This document shows positions 21,321-31,506 of a stretch of DNA of 64,000 bases, one piece after another. Each line of letters opens with the position of its first letter. The first letter of the stretch is position 1. Source of the DNA: Fusarium oxysporum f. sp. lycopersici 4287 (taxonomy: Eukaryota > Ascomycota > Sordariomycetes > Hypocreales > Nectriaceae); contig NC_030999.1 in assembly GCF_000149955.1 (NCBI RefSeq), positions 1,408,310 to 1,472,309 of the forward strand. Reading direction: 5' to 3'. The notes under the pieces are model-generated. The model was not told the DNA's origin and ran no database searches. It saw nothing but the letters and a program-made list of their open reading frames with translations. The position numbers and the translations under genes were made by a program.

Positions 21321-21702
21321 TACATATGAATGATCACCAGCAATGCCGGCACTTGAAATTGATACGAGCCGGTCAAAGCACCAACGTCCCTCTTCCTGAG
21401 ACTGGATGGCTGATGCACACTTTGAGAGCGCAAAGTGGAGTTCAGCTGTAAATCAAGGGTAGTAGCACGCGTCACGCTACACATACTTGTAAGGGTCCAT
21501 ACGAGACTTAATCGTACTGCACGCCCGCTACATGAAACTTAAATGCTGGCCACGTAACGCACTCGGAACCATCGGGAAGTGTGAGACCAGAAAAATTGGC
21601 TTTCGCCTTTGAAATTTCATTCCGGTTTAGACCAACTCTCCATCTCGTTTGGCCCTTTGTCTCTTACCTCCTTTGTGAGCTCCAGGCCACTCAACCGCCA
21701 AG

Positions 21703-23519
21703 ATGGCCTTATCCACCAACAGCCCTGTTCCTTCATGGACCTTGTTCGCGTCTTCAGCGGGCCTTGGAATCCTGGTGCTTGTAAGAAATTTGTGTATATT
21801 CCCCGACACCGAGAGTGCGCTTTGCTAAGTCAATTTAGTTGCTCTATATTTGCATCTATCGAGTATTTTTTCATCCTTACGCCAAGTACCCTGGGCCATT
21901 CCTCGCCAAGCTGACCAGCTGGTATTCGGTCTACCACACGTATTATGGCGATCTTCACCTTGATATCTGGGAATGTCACCAGAAATATGGTATGTACGAA
22001 GATTCGAGCCGATGTCAACGCCTGACTAGAAGTGTCAGGCAATTACGTTCGATATGCGCCAAACAGAGTCTTGATCAACACACCAGAAGGTCTCAAAGGT
22101 ACTGTATAGATACATTTTCATTCTATTAAAATATTGGGTTAATGAGTGGTGATAGCAATTTACAATCATCCCAAAAACACACAAAAGTCAAAGGCATACA
22201 GAAAGATGTCGCTAGTGCCCGGTGTGCATTCTAGCTTCAGCACGATAGACAATCAAGCTCACGCCAAACTCAAGAGTCTCATCAGTCAAGGGCTCTCCAA
22301 CTCTCATATCCGGGCTTATGATCCGGAACTGCGGCAGAGTGCGTTACTGTTTGCGACCAGGTTAGGCGAGAAGATAGATCGCTTTGAGCCTGATCAATCG
22401 GATGTTGGTGAAGACGGCTGGACCGCTCCGAAGAACTTGGCATCTTGGAGTAACTACTTTACCTTTGATGTCATGTCCCATCTCGTATTCGGTACCTCGT
22501 ACAACTTGCTCACAAATTCAGAGAACCACTGGGTCATTGATGGCGTCCTCGGCCAAATGCGTCGTATGAGCTTCCTTACAATGCTTCCTGAGCTTGAAGA
22601 TATGAGGTTCGACCTACTCTTGTTCTCCAATGCTCGCCGCATGGCGTACCGGTTTGCTGTAAAGAGCAGGGAGATTATGGAGGCAAGGAAAATTAGAGAG
22701 AAAGCTATGGAAGGCCAAGAAACCAAGGTCGATCTCTTCTCCAAACTGCTTGCCGCAAAGGATCCCGAGACGGGAGAAGGCCTCCCTGACAAGCAGCTGT
22801 GGGCCGAGAGTAACGTGATGATAATTGCAGGTGAGAAGGACATTTCCTCCCTGCAGTCTTGGTATTAACCACTCTTAGGCTCTGACACCTCGTCCACTGC
22901 CATCGCGGCGACTCTGTTCTACTTGTCTCGCAATCCCTCGGCATATGCCCGCGTCACCAAAGAGGTCAGGTCCGCAATCATTACACCGGAAGACATTTGT
23001 CAGGGACCAAAACTACTCTCGTGCACGTATCTCCGTGCCTGTATTTTCGAGTCAATACGCCTCAGCCCGCCGGCTGGAGGTGCGATGTGGCGCGAGGTCA
23101 TGCCAGGCGGAATGCATATCGCGGGTAACGATGTTGACATTCACGTCCCTGGGGGTTGCGAGATCAGCACAGGTATCTATGCGGTACATCACAATGAAGA
23201 GTACTACCCCGACCCCTTTGAGTTTCGGCCGGAGCGCTGGCTTGCGGATGAGGTTGGAGATGAAACTGTGGCCAAGGCTCATGCTGCCTTTGATGCTTTC
23301 TCTCAGGGGCCACGGGGATGTCCCGGTAGGAGCCTAGCATTGATTGAGATTTCTTTTGCGGTGGCTGCTGTTATCATGAGTTATGACTTCCGAAAGGTCG
23401 AGTCAAGCTTGGGAGAAGTGGGTGAGGGAAATGGCAAGTTTGCTGGCCAGTATCAGACGTCCTGGGTATTTAGCAGTTTCAAAGATGGACCGTACCTGCA
23501 GTTTAAGCGGATTAAGTAA
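21703..23519 (+). CDS. Cytochrome P450 monooxygenase, five exons, intact
   Basis: Exons 21703-21780, 21839-21989, 22039-22098, 22156-22830 and 22879-23519; 1605 coding bases, 534 residues, and all joints close in frame with GT...AG introns of 48-58 bp. The N-terminus is a membrane anchor followed by the proline-rich KYPGPFLAKLTSWY. The I-helix oxygen site is AGSDTSS (split by the last intron), the ExxR is ESIRL, the PERF-type motif is FRPERW and the haem loop is FSQGPRGCPGRS with its Cys ligand. It would sit in the ER membrane and needs a P450 reductase. The overall style is that of fungal secondary-metabolism P450s (CYP65-like), but the substrate cannot be read from sequence. No biosynthetic partner genes are adjacent. 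Confidence 0.93.
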
Positions 23520-23755
23520 GTCTTGAGATGTCTGGATGTTCAACTCGCCTGTTTTGGCGAGCTTGGCCAGACTGATACCGCTTCCAAGTAGTAAAACAAC
23601 TTGATAACTGGCATAATTTATATAAAGTTTTCATCTGAAATTATGCATTATTATTTGTTAATTTACATGACTAGAATGCGGTCGAGAAGAGGATTGGTGT
23701 TGTCTATCCTGTCCCTACAAGCCCGGCTTTGATTTCTGCAGACAGGAGTGTGTAC

Positions 23756-26078
23756 TAGGGTTCCGTCGAGGTAATTTACCGAATGGTAATTTACCTATCT
23801 GACCAAAGTTTTTGACGTCTGAAACTTCTTGGTATTTTACATGTCAAAAACCTCTCATTGGCCGATGTCCATATCATCTCCACTATTTTCCAAATCGGTC
23901 TCTTCCCAACGCCAGCCATCGACAACAATAGAGTCTTGGAATGCGTTTTCTATCTTTACTAACCGAGCAACATCAACTGTCTCCCAGTTTTTGACGACCA
24001 TCGGTTCTGCCGGATTATCTTTGACCGTCTTGAGCCTCTTGAGCACCCGACTGTTCATATAGATGAAAGTGACCTTGTCAGTGCTAAGCGGACTAAGCCG
24101 ATTCCGAAGCTTACAATGAAGATAGTTCGTAGCACTGAAGGAACGCTCTGAAGGAACAGAGTTTGCCAAGGATCCTAGAACTCTCCTTGCCAATGTAGCC
24201 AACTTGACTCCCATAGACCCAAAGTATCCCCACGCGCTTAGGATGTAATAGTGAGAAGGCGTATGAGGAGTCTTCGGCTGTTCTCGATAGATCCGCGAGG
24301 TTGGGCCAAAGAGAGCACCTTCGCGAGCACGGAATCGACAAAACTCCCCAAAGAGCTGTTGGTACTCTTCGTTACTAGTGTTTTCTTCTAGGAAGCGATG
24401 TGCTCTCTCCATAGTGTCAAGCCCAAGGCCCTCCCCTATTGTTGTCCGTGGGTCCAAGGCAAATGCGAAGTGGTGGATGTCTGTCGTTTGACCTTTCATC
24501 CTTTGGACTCGCCATTGCCTCAGCTCCGAGTAGTTGATAAGAGGATCTTGGTTAGCCTCTTCAAGGGCATCCCATCTGCTCTGGATAGTCAACCAACGGG
24601 GAATAACCTCTCCAACGCATGAGCGATCTCGCTCCGAGCAACGTTGTGCGTTTTCGATAGGCCGAAGGATCTTAGCCAACATCTCTACCTCATGCCAAAA
24701 CTCAAAGTTGTTGATGGACGAGAGTATTGCCCTTAGGACTTGTTGATCTTCCTCTTCCTCCTCTTCCCCTTTGATAGCCTTAGCTTTTAGGGAATTGAGG
24801 ACCATAGCATCACGTGCATATGCTCGAAGAGCATCTTTGTTCGCCAGTGAAGACATAACAGCTCCGAGTTGTGTTCCCCAACGAGTGATGGCTGGTGTAA
24901 TGAAAGCCTTCTGTTTACCGTAACACTCAAGCTGATAAGCACGAAGTCGTGCGAGTTGGAGCTTGGCCTTTTTAAAGAACGTGATGATTCTCGTAACTTT
25001 CTTAAGGACTGAAGCCCATCTCTCCGATTCCACAATGTCTTTCACTAGAAGTTGAAGACCATGGGAGTCACACAAAAGGAAGAAACAATGCCTGAACTCA
25101 GGCATATTCTTCATCTCAGCGTGAAGTTTCCGCATTGTCGAGCATGTATCTGTGCAGATAGCGTTCATACGAGAGAAATCCTGGAAGTCCTCTCCTTCCT
25201 TCGTGAATACCTCTTCCAATAGTGGCTGGATTAGGCGAATGGTATTCAAGGCCGTATGTTCCTCGTTCCGTGTATTAACAGTCTTCCAATAGAATGTAAC
25301 CGAGTTGGGAATTGAAATCGAAATGTTGACAATACGGTTGCTGCTTATGTCGTCAGAAGCGTCAAAGATGACATTGAGATGATCGGCATCGTCGAGGATC
25401 TCCTTGACTTGGACTCGGTAATCTTGGTAAACTTCAGGAAGTATGGTGGCAATTCGATCACCACTAGGGGGCTTGTACGCTGGATTGAGCTGTTGGATGA
25501 ACTCAACCATGCCAGAGTCTTCGAAGGTGGTGTATGGCTTGCCAGACTTAAAGATGGCCAGGGCTGCGGCTCGATCGAGTTGATCTTTAGAGTTTCGATC
25601 CATTATGGACAAAGCCGTAGTGATTCGAGGCTGGCGATCAACATGGCCTGCAGCTTGCTGGAAACCAAGACACTCTTTGGCAAGGTGATTCTGTTGACGT
25701 TGAACGTGCTTGGCCATGGTTTTAGAACAGTATTTGCACCGAACGCGAAGTTGACTGAATTTACCCCCTCCTGGAGGAATTGGGGCTGCTGCAAAGTGTT
25801 CATGAACACCATGGGTTTTAGGGCGACCGCCTTTGTTACTCATGGTGACAGTCTCATGTCCATTGCTTTTCAACACCGAAGATGAGAATTGGTGATGATT
25901 TGTGCGTCCCATCGGTAATTTTACGATGTACTAAACCTATTCCGTGCATATACTAGTCCTAATACGGGTAGGCACTAAGCCTAAAATTGTAGGGTTTTTG
26001 ACGTAAATTACCGCCAAAAACCCCCTTTAGGAATTTGACCGTCAAATACCGTTTTTGACGGTCAAAAACGGAACCCTA
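23756..26078 (-). mobile_element. hAT DNA transposon (element 1), complete
   Basis: A 2323-bp element with ends TAGGGTTCCG...CGGAACCCTA and a perfect 8-bp target duplication GTGTGTAC (23748-23755 and 26079-26086). Subterminal regions are rich in GGTAATTTACC and TTTTTGACGG motifs, in both orientations. It encodes one uninterrupted transposase. Confidence 0.95.
23855..25912 (-). CDS. hAT transposase (element 1), 685 residues, intact
   Basis: Intronless. An N-terminal BED-type zinc finger (CKYCSKTM ... HLAKEC, residues about 60-82) is followed by the RNase H-like fold with NVIFDASDD and the insertion domain. CDSHGLQLLVKDI marks the conserved C/DxxH-type block. The C-terminal dimerisation domain contains LARRVLGSLANSVPSERSF. 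An acidic run (KGEEEEEEDQQ) is in the middle. Length and order match autonomous fungal hATs. The perfect target duplication and open frame suggest recent insertion. Confidence 0.92.
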   Translation of the reverse strand: MGRTNHHQFSSSVLKSNGHETVTMSNKGGRPKTHGVHEHFAAAPIPPGGGKFSQLRVRCKYCSKTMAKHVQRQQNHLAKECLGFQQAAGHVDRQPRITTALSIMDRNSKDQLDRAAALAIFKSGKPYTTFEDSGMVEFIQQLNPAYKPPSGDRIATILPEVYQDYRVQVKEILDDADHLNVIFDASDDISSNRIVNISISIPNSVTFYWKTVNTRNEEHTALNTIRLIQPLLEEVFTKEGEDFQDFSRMNAICTDTCSTMRKLHAEMKNMPEFRHCFFLLCDSHGLQLLVKDIVESERWASVLKKVTRIITFFKKAKLQLARLRAYQLECYGKQKAFITPAITRWGTQLGAVMSSLANKDALRAYARDAMVLNSLKAKAIKGEEEEEEDQQVLRAILSSINNFEFWHEVEMLAKILRPIENAQRCSERDRSCVGEVIPRWLTIQSRWDALEEANQDPLINYSELRQWRVQRMKGQTTDIHHFAFALDPRTTIGEGLGLDTMERAHRFLEENTSNEEYQQLFGEFCRFRAREGALFGPTSRIYREQPKTPHTPSHYYILSAWGYFGSMGVKLATLARRVLGSLANSVPSERSFSATNYLHCKLRNRLSPLSTDKVTFIYMNSRVLKRLKTVKDNPAEPMVVKNWETVDVARLVKIENAFQDSIVVDGWRWEETDLENSGDDMDIGQ

Positions 26079-26106
26079 GTGTGTACGACACTGGCGCAGC
26101 CATGGT

Positions 26107-29101
26107 CAGGGTCCAAATCCATACCACGAAATCCACATATGGATCCATAATGTGGATCCATATCCATTCCATTCCATTCCACGTAGGCTTCAGCTTTTCC
26201 ACATCCACGCCACGGAACCCCTTCCACATGTTCCACATGTGGAAATTGTGGAAAGGAATGGAAATTTAGGTGGGGTTTGAAAATACCTGGATTTCCTTGT
26301 GAAATAGCGCATACCCTAAGTACTTTCCATAGCCAATAACAACGCAATAGCAACAATTTTCCACTCCGTTTTACCCGTACACAAAGTTCAAACAAGTCTA
26401 TTCTAGGAGGGTTTACTATTACTCACGCCCTGACTACTCCAAACCGAAATGGCCACCCTTCATCCTACCAAGTCAACCACACCCGTTCCAGAACGTACAG
26501 AAGAAGACAATCAACGACTCTTTCAGCTCTACAAAGGCTGGACCTTGACGGAGAGAGACGGCCAAGTGCGTCAATGGGTATATCAGTTCGGCTACGATAT
26601 CCAGCATGCCGATAAGGGGGAACGCCGATGGGTGTGTTGCCTTTGCATCAAGCAAAAGCGGCCGAGGCCAAAGAGTTACGCCATCAAAGGGTTGCAGAAC
26701 GCTGAGGGTCACCTGTACACGGACCACAATGGCATCATGGATCCGACAGGCAAGAGGCAAAAGCCTACAAAGGCATCCGAGAAAGCACATCAGTCCATTG
26801 CAACAATCCTACAGTTGAACCCGAAGGAGCCGAAGGAACAAGATTTGATCAATACCTTGATCAAACGTTTCGACAAAACTGTATTCCAGCAGAAACTTGT
26901 CAACTGGATTGTCAACTCTAACCAATCCTTCTCGATCGTCAACGATCAAGATCTTCGAGACATCTTCAACTACCTCAATCCATCTGTCGAGATCACAAAA
27001 GCTAACATTACTGACGTGACCGTGCGTGCCATCGCAGAACGAGAATTTACCAACAACATGGAAAGAGTGAAAGATGCTTTGCGAAAGAGTCCGGGACAGA
27101 TCCATATCCAGTACGATGGCTGGAAGTCTGGTAACCGACACGCCTTATACGGCATCACATGTGTGTTTCGGGATTCAAATAATCGGCCACAGAAGTGTGT
27201 CCTCGGACTGCCTGAGCTTACAGAGCGGCACACAGGCGAGAATATCGCCGGGCAGATTATCGAGATCATTCGGGAGTACGAGATCAGCGATAAACTCGGG
27301 TATTTCACATTGGATAATGCCGGTAACAATAAAACCTCGATGGGGGAGCTTGGATTAGAGTTTGGCTTCGACTGGGAGAAGCGATGGGTTCGCTGCGTTG
27401 GCCACGTTGTCAACATAGTAGTGAAACAGATGCTGTATGGCAAGAACCCGGATGCTTTCGAGAAAGAGGTCTTCGAAGGACTTCACACGGCAGCGAAGGA
27501 GCATGAAGTCTGGAGGAGGCGAGGCTCTGTTGGAAAATGGCATAACTTTGCTGTTGTAGGTGGCTGAGTCCCCGGCTTTATTTGTTATACTCACGAAGAC
27601 CTAGGAGGTGAGCAGATCGGACACGTGGACCGATATGCTCAAGAAGGTACAGGCTGTCGAGAGCCAACTCTCTGATGACGCTCAGCTCAAGAAACACCGT
27701 CCAGTTGGAGTTGTGGTCGACAATGCTACCCGGTGGCTTTCTCAATTCTCGATGATTGAACGCGCTCTCCTCTTGAGGCCATTTTATAATTCTTTTGTCC
27801 AGAGAGCGTCAAACGAGTGGGAGAAGGTCAACTTGACGAGAGCTGGCCACATCAAAAAGGGCTCCAAGCTGCCCTTCTTCCTGAAGGAAGAGAATCGCAT
27901 GACACCTGATGATTGGCATGTGCTCGGGACTCTTTACGACATTTTGCTTGACTTCCAGCTGGTTGTGAGAGGCCTTGAGGGCGATGGACAGGGAAAACAC
28001 CGGAGAAAGGTCGAGGAAAACGAGATCGACCCTCCACTGTCTGGTAAGCCTTAGACTTCTCAAAAGCGGCCCGATTCTTATTTTAACAGATGGCTTGTAC
28101 AGGAACAAGCTGGGATCTTATTCACGCGTACGAATTTCTTCTCGAAACCCTCGAATCCGCGAAAAGAGCAGTCGCCAATTTTCCGCACGGCCATCACCTC
28201 GCTGTCAACATCAACCTGGGTTGGCTCAAATTGAACGAATACTACGAGCACCTGAATGATAGCCCCCTGATCTATGGCGCTGCAGTTCTTCATCCTGCCT
28301 ACCGGTGGGCACTGTTTGACGATTTGTGGGGAGACGACGACGAAAGACAATTGTGGATTACCAAGGCGAAGGAGATGGTCCAGGATCTCTGGGAGAGAGA
28401 GTATAGGGACCTGGAGGTTGATGACCCAGAGATTGAGTTGCCTGCCAATAAGCGGCTGAAGACCTCAAGAAACAAGTTCACAGCGTGGCGCACAAAGAAG
28501 CGAGGACTGACGACTGGAGGGATTTCTGTTACCGAGTCGCCAATTCGATCCCCAGCTCAATCCCCTAGGTCCTCAGTTGGCGGTCTGGATCTTGATGAAT
28601 ACGAGCAGTGGCAGCGTGATATCGAGGATGCTGATGCTTCTGTCACAGATCCCTACGAATACTGGCACATAAGGCGACTCAAATACCCCCGGTTGTCTAG
28701 GATGGCCTTGGATCTGCTTACTGTGCCACCAATGTCAGCCGAGTGTGAGAGGCTATTCTCGACCACTGGCCGCATGGTTACCAAGAGCCGCAATAGGCTA
28801 GATGCCAGTACAATTGGGCTTTGCCAGACACTACGGAGTTGGTTGCGCGCCGGTTTGATCGGGTCGCTAGATAGGATTCTAATGGACGAGTGACAAAAAC
28901 ATCGACGTCACCAAGGCATGGATGCGATCCACTAATTACCATTGTTAGACAAAGTAGGTTTCCATTCCACAAATTCCACAATATGGATTCATTTCCATAA
29001 TGGATCCATTTCCACCCATTCCACATCGAAGTTATTAGTCAGCATCCATATCCACGCCATATTCACAAATGTGTCGTGGAGTGTCGTGGATTTGAACCCT
29101 G
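26107..29101 (+). mobile_element. hAT DNA transposon (element 2), complete
   Basis: A 2995-bp element. Inverted ends CAGGGTCCAAATCC and CAGGGTTCAAATCC have one mismatch, with an 8-bp target duplication GCCATGGT at 26099-26106 and 29102-29109. Both subterminal regions hold repeated TTCCAC and TGGATCCA motifs, likely transposase-binding sites. Only 12 bp separate its target duplication from that of hAT element 1. Confidence 0.95.
26449..28893 (+). CDS. hAT transposase (element 2), 778 residues, two introns
   Basis: Exons 26449-27555, 27605-28043 and 28103-28893, total 2337 bases, in frame throughout. The second acceptor is chosen after GTACAG because it alone restores GTSWDLIHAYEFLLETLE. The N-terminal BED-like region is CCLCIKQKRP ... 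HLYTDH. The catalytic core has IQYDGWKSGNRHALYG and TLDNAGNNKTSM, and CVGHVVNIVVKQML is the C/DxxH block. The C-terminal dimerisation domain has LSRMALDLLTVPPMSAECERLF. No stop or missing motif was seen, so it is probably functional. Confidence 0.92.
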
Positions 29102-29109
29102 GCCATGGT

Positions 29110-29889
29110 CGTATTCTTCGTGCCATGGCTTTCTTGGGAGGAGGGAAGAACCTTTAAGGCAATAACGCATCACATCCGTGACCTTCAGCTGGTATACAGC
29201 TCCTTAATCTAGAACCGATGGGATGAGATAGAATTCCAACTCTATGTGCCACAAATGGGATAGCGTCACCCACTTCCGGCACCTACTTCACCAGACGAAT
29301 AACAGCTTGTTCTTTCCAAAAACCACAACTCGACAACATCATCTATTGTTGAACAAACCCAGTCGTCCTCGTCGTGATGATGTCCAGAATCGCTTCCAGC
29401 TTGGATGTGAATGGCAGGAATATCTCTCCTTCTACCTAATGCATACCCAACAGAGCGATAGCATATGCGCGATGTGTTAAGATAGCTGTCTGCGCGGTCT
29501 ATGCCTAACCGGCAGTTTCCTAACGCACGCCGAGCCCCATTACTGTAGCCCAACAAGATGGCTTTGCAGAAGCCAAGCTCCTCGTCTTCCATAACCTGAA
29601 TACGGGTGACTTCCGTCAACAACGCCGACGACAGATTCACACGCTCATGAATTGGTGGACCGCTAGACCACTGATGACGGAAAGATTGGAAATCATCGTT
29701 GTGCTGCTGTCGAGGACACGTTCCGAAAACAGCGGCTGGCCCAGCATCAGCAGCACTATAGCTCAACAGACACACACACGTCTATTACGCCCGGTAGGCC
29801 AACGCCCAAGGGGCTCTAAAACTAAACAATTTTGGACACTTCGCTAGTTACTGCCTTAATCTCGCAGTTGCTTCTGGGCTGGAAAGTAC
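29110..29889. other. Gene-free spacer
   Basis: A 169-codon minus-strand open frame (29775-29266) has no domain I recognise and atypical composition; I do not call it a gene. Confidence 0.45.
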
Positions 29890-29930
29890 TGTTGGAATAA
29901 TTGGGAGTTCCCCCCCGACTTCAAGACACT
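29890..29930 (+). repeat. LTR start fragment
   Basis: TGTTGGAATAATTGGGAG, then a CCCCCCC run and GACTTCA, aligns with the start of the 34663-34833 LTR read on its own strand. The 3' part could not be matched. Confidence 0.4.
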
Positions 29931-30097
29931 GATGTACGGAAGCAATTAATCTGAATCCGGCCTTGGATTCAATGATTAATTAGTGATTCAGCGATTAATT
30001 AGCTACCAATGCTTGTAAAGACCATTCAATAACCACTTGACGTTGGATAACGATAGCTACTATGCTAAAATTCCTCTATCAATTAAATTTCCCTTCG

Positions 30098-31248
30098 CTA
30101 GTGGACACCGACTGCCTCGGGGTTCTTGAAGGTCTGGCCCAGTAGTCCATTCTTAATTCAATGCTTTAAGCACTCTGTATATTCTATAGTCTTCACCGAT
30201 AAACGGCTCCTGTTCCAAGTGATTGTGCGTCGCGCTCCTCTAAAGACTCGTTCAGTCTCAGCTGACATAGCCGGTATCAAAAAGATATTGACCGCAAGGC
30301 GGTGTAGGTGAGGATAAGATGTTTGTTGGGTTGGTTCGAGCCACCACGAAAGGGCGGAAGAAGAACCGATAGGCAGGGGTGAACCCTCGATAAACCGATC
30401 GAATTCATCATGAGAAGATGATTGTTGATAGGTCCGCTTCTTATATGCCTCATAAGCCGAAAGATCCTCCTCCATTTCCAGTACTTGGACCGGCTTGAAA
30501 CCTTCCCATAGCTTGCGTACAGCATCAATTGCCGGAGCTATATAATGCGATTGGTTCTTCCACGCCTCATCAAGATGCGCTCGTCGGAGACTAGGATGAA
30601 GCAGGATTGCAGCCGCGTAGACTTGGGAATCATATGTACGCTTGTAGCAGTCATCGAATTTGTACCAGCTGGTCATGATTCGATCGGCCATCGTAATATC
30701 GTGTTGAAATTGCTGCATGGCAGCTTTGTAGTGCGTGACAAGAAAATCCATAGAGCAAATCAATTCATCTAGTGATGATTTGTCCCACTGCGTGTCTTTA
30801 GGAATCTCATATAATGGTTGTAGAAAGTTGTGGATCTCCTGAAGCTCCTGCCAATGCTCGGGATGGAGATAATCAAGCTTGATATCTCCCTCCATGTAGT
30901 GATCGTCGATAAAGCTATTTATTCCTTTGCGCAGTGTGATGGCAACATGAATCATAAGGTACCAAGAGTTCCATCTGGTTAAGTTGTCCTGAGGAATCAT
31001 GCGGCCAGCATCTTTCAAGAACGCCTGATAGCGTTGACTTGATGAACGTATCCATACCACAAGGTTATGAAGCATCCCCAGTGCCCCATATTGCCGCCAG
31101 GTAGTTGCTGTCTCTGCCCCTTCGACAGCACCTTCAAGCTCTCTAAGAGCAAGCAAGGCTTTGCATAACTGCCGGCTGTCTGGATTAATAAAGTGGGCCA
31201 CGATGGCAAGAAGGCTGTGGTGGTTGGGAGAAGACCAGATATCAATAC
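30098..31248 (-). pseudogene. hAT transposase, N-terminus removed at a copia LTR, C-terminal stop
   Basis: The minus-strand frame starts inside the catalytic core (IDIWSSPNHHSLLAIVAHFI) directly at the LTR border 31249 and runs through DNLTRWNSWYLMIHVA and HYIAPAIDAVRKLWEGF to the dimerisation domain (HLHRLAVNIFLIPAMSAETE). A TGA at 30160-30158 falls in CLKH followed by IKNGLLGQ, where a Trp codon is expected (TGG-to-TGA, RIP type). The true end is near 30098. The sequence beyond the LTR on the other side does not continue the hAT, so the N-terminal half is gone rather than only split. Confidence 0.83.
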
Positions 31249-31444
31249 TGTTGAAAAATCCGGGAATCCCCTTTCCCTTCAGGATTCAAACTGTTAGTCT
31301 GAAAGTCCTAGATTTAAAGTTCAAAGTCCTAGATGAAATCATCTAGAGATATAAACCTGAGACGAACTCTCATCTCAATAATTACCAATCAAGTTTCATA
31401 AAATATACATTTTCGCCCAGCACAACTGCGCAATATAAACAACA
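31249..31444 (+). repeat. Solo copia LTR
   Basis: 196 bp, starting TGTTGAAAAATCC and ending AACAACA, collinear with the 3' LTR at 925-1118. No internal retrotransposon sequence flanks it. The 5-bp flanks (AATAC, CTATC) do not match, which fits recombination between elements or mutation. Confidence 0.85.
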
Positions 31445-31506
31445 CTATCACCACTTTCTTAGCGCCTCTAACTCTGGGCAAATTTGGAACTTGAAAGGAA
31501 CCTGTG

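Noticed and set aside
29266..29775. 169-codon minus-strand frame
   Set aside because: No domain, unusual composition, no start or intron evidence; left as spacer.
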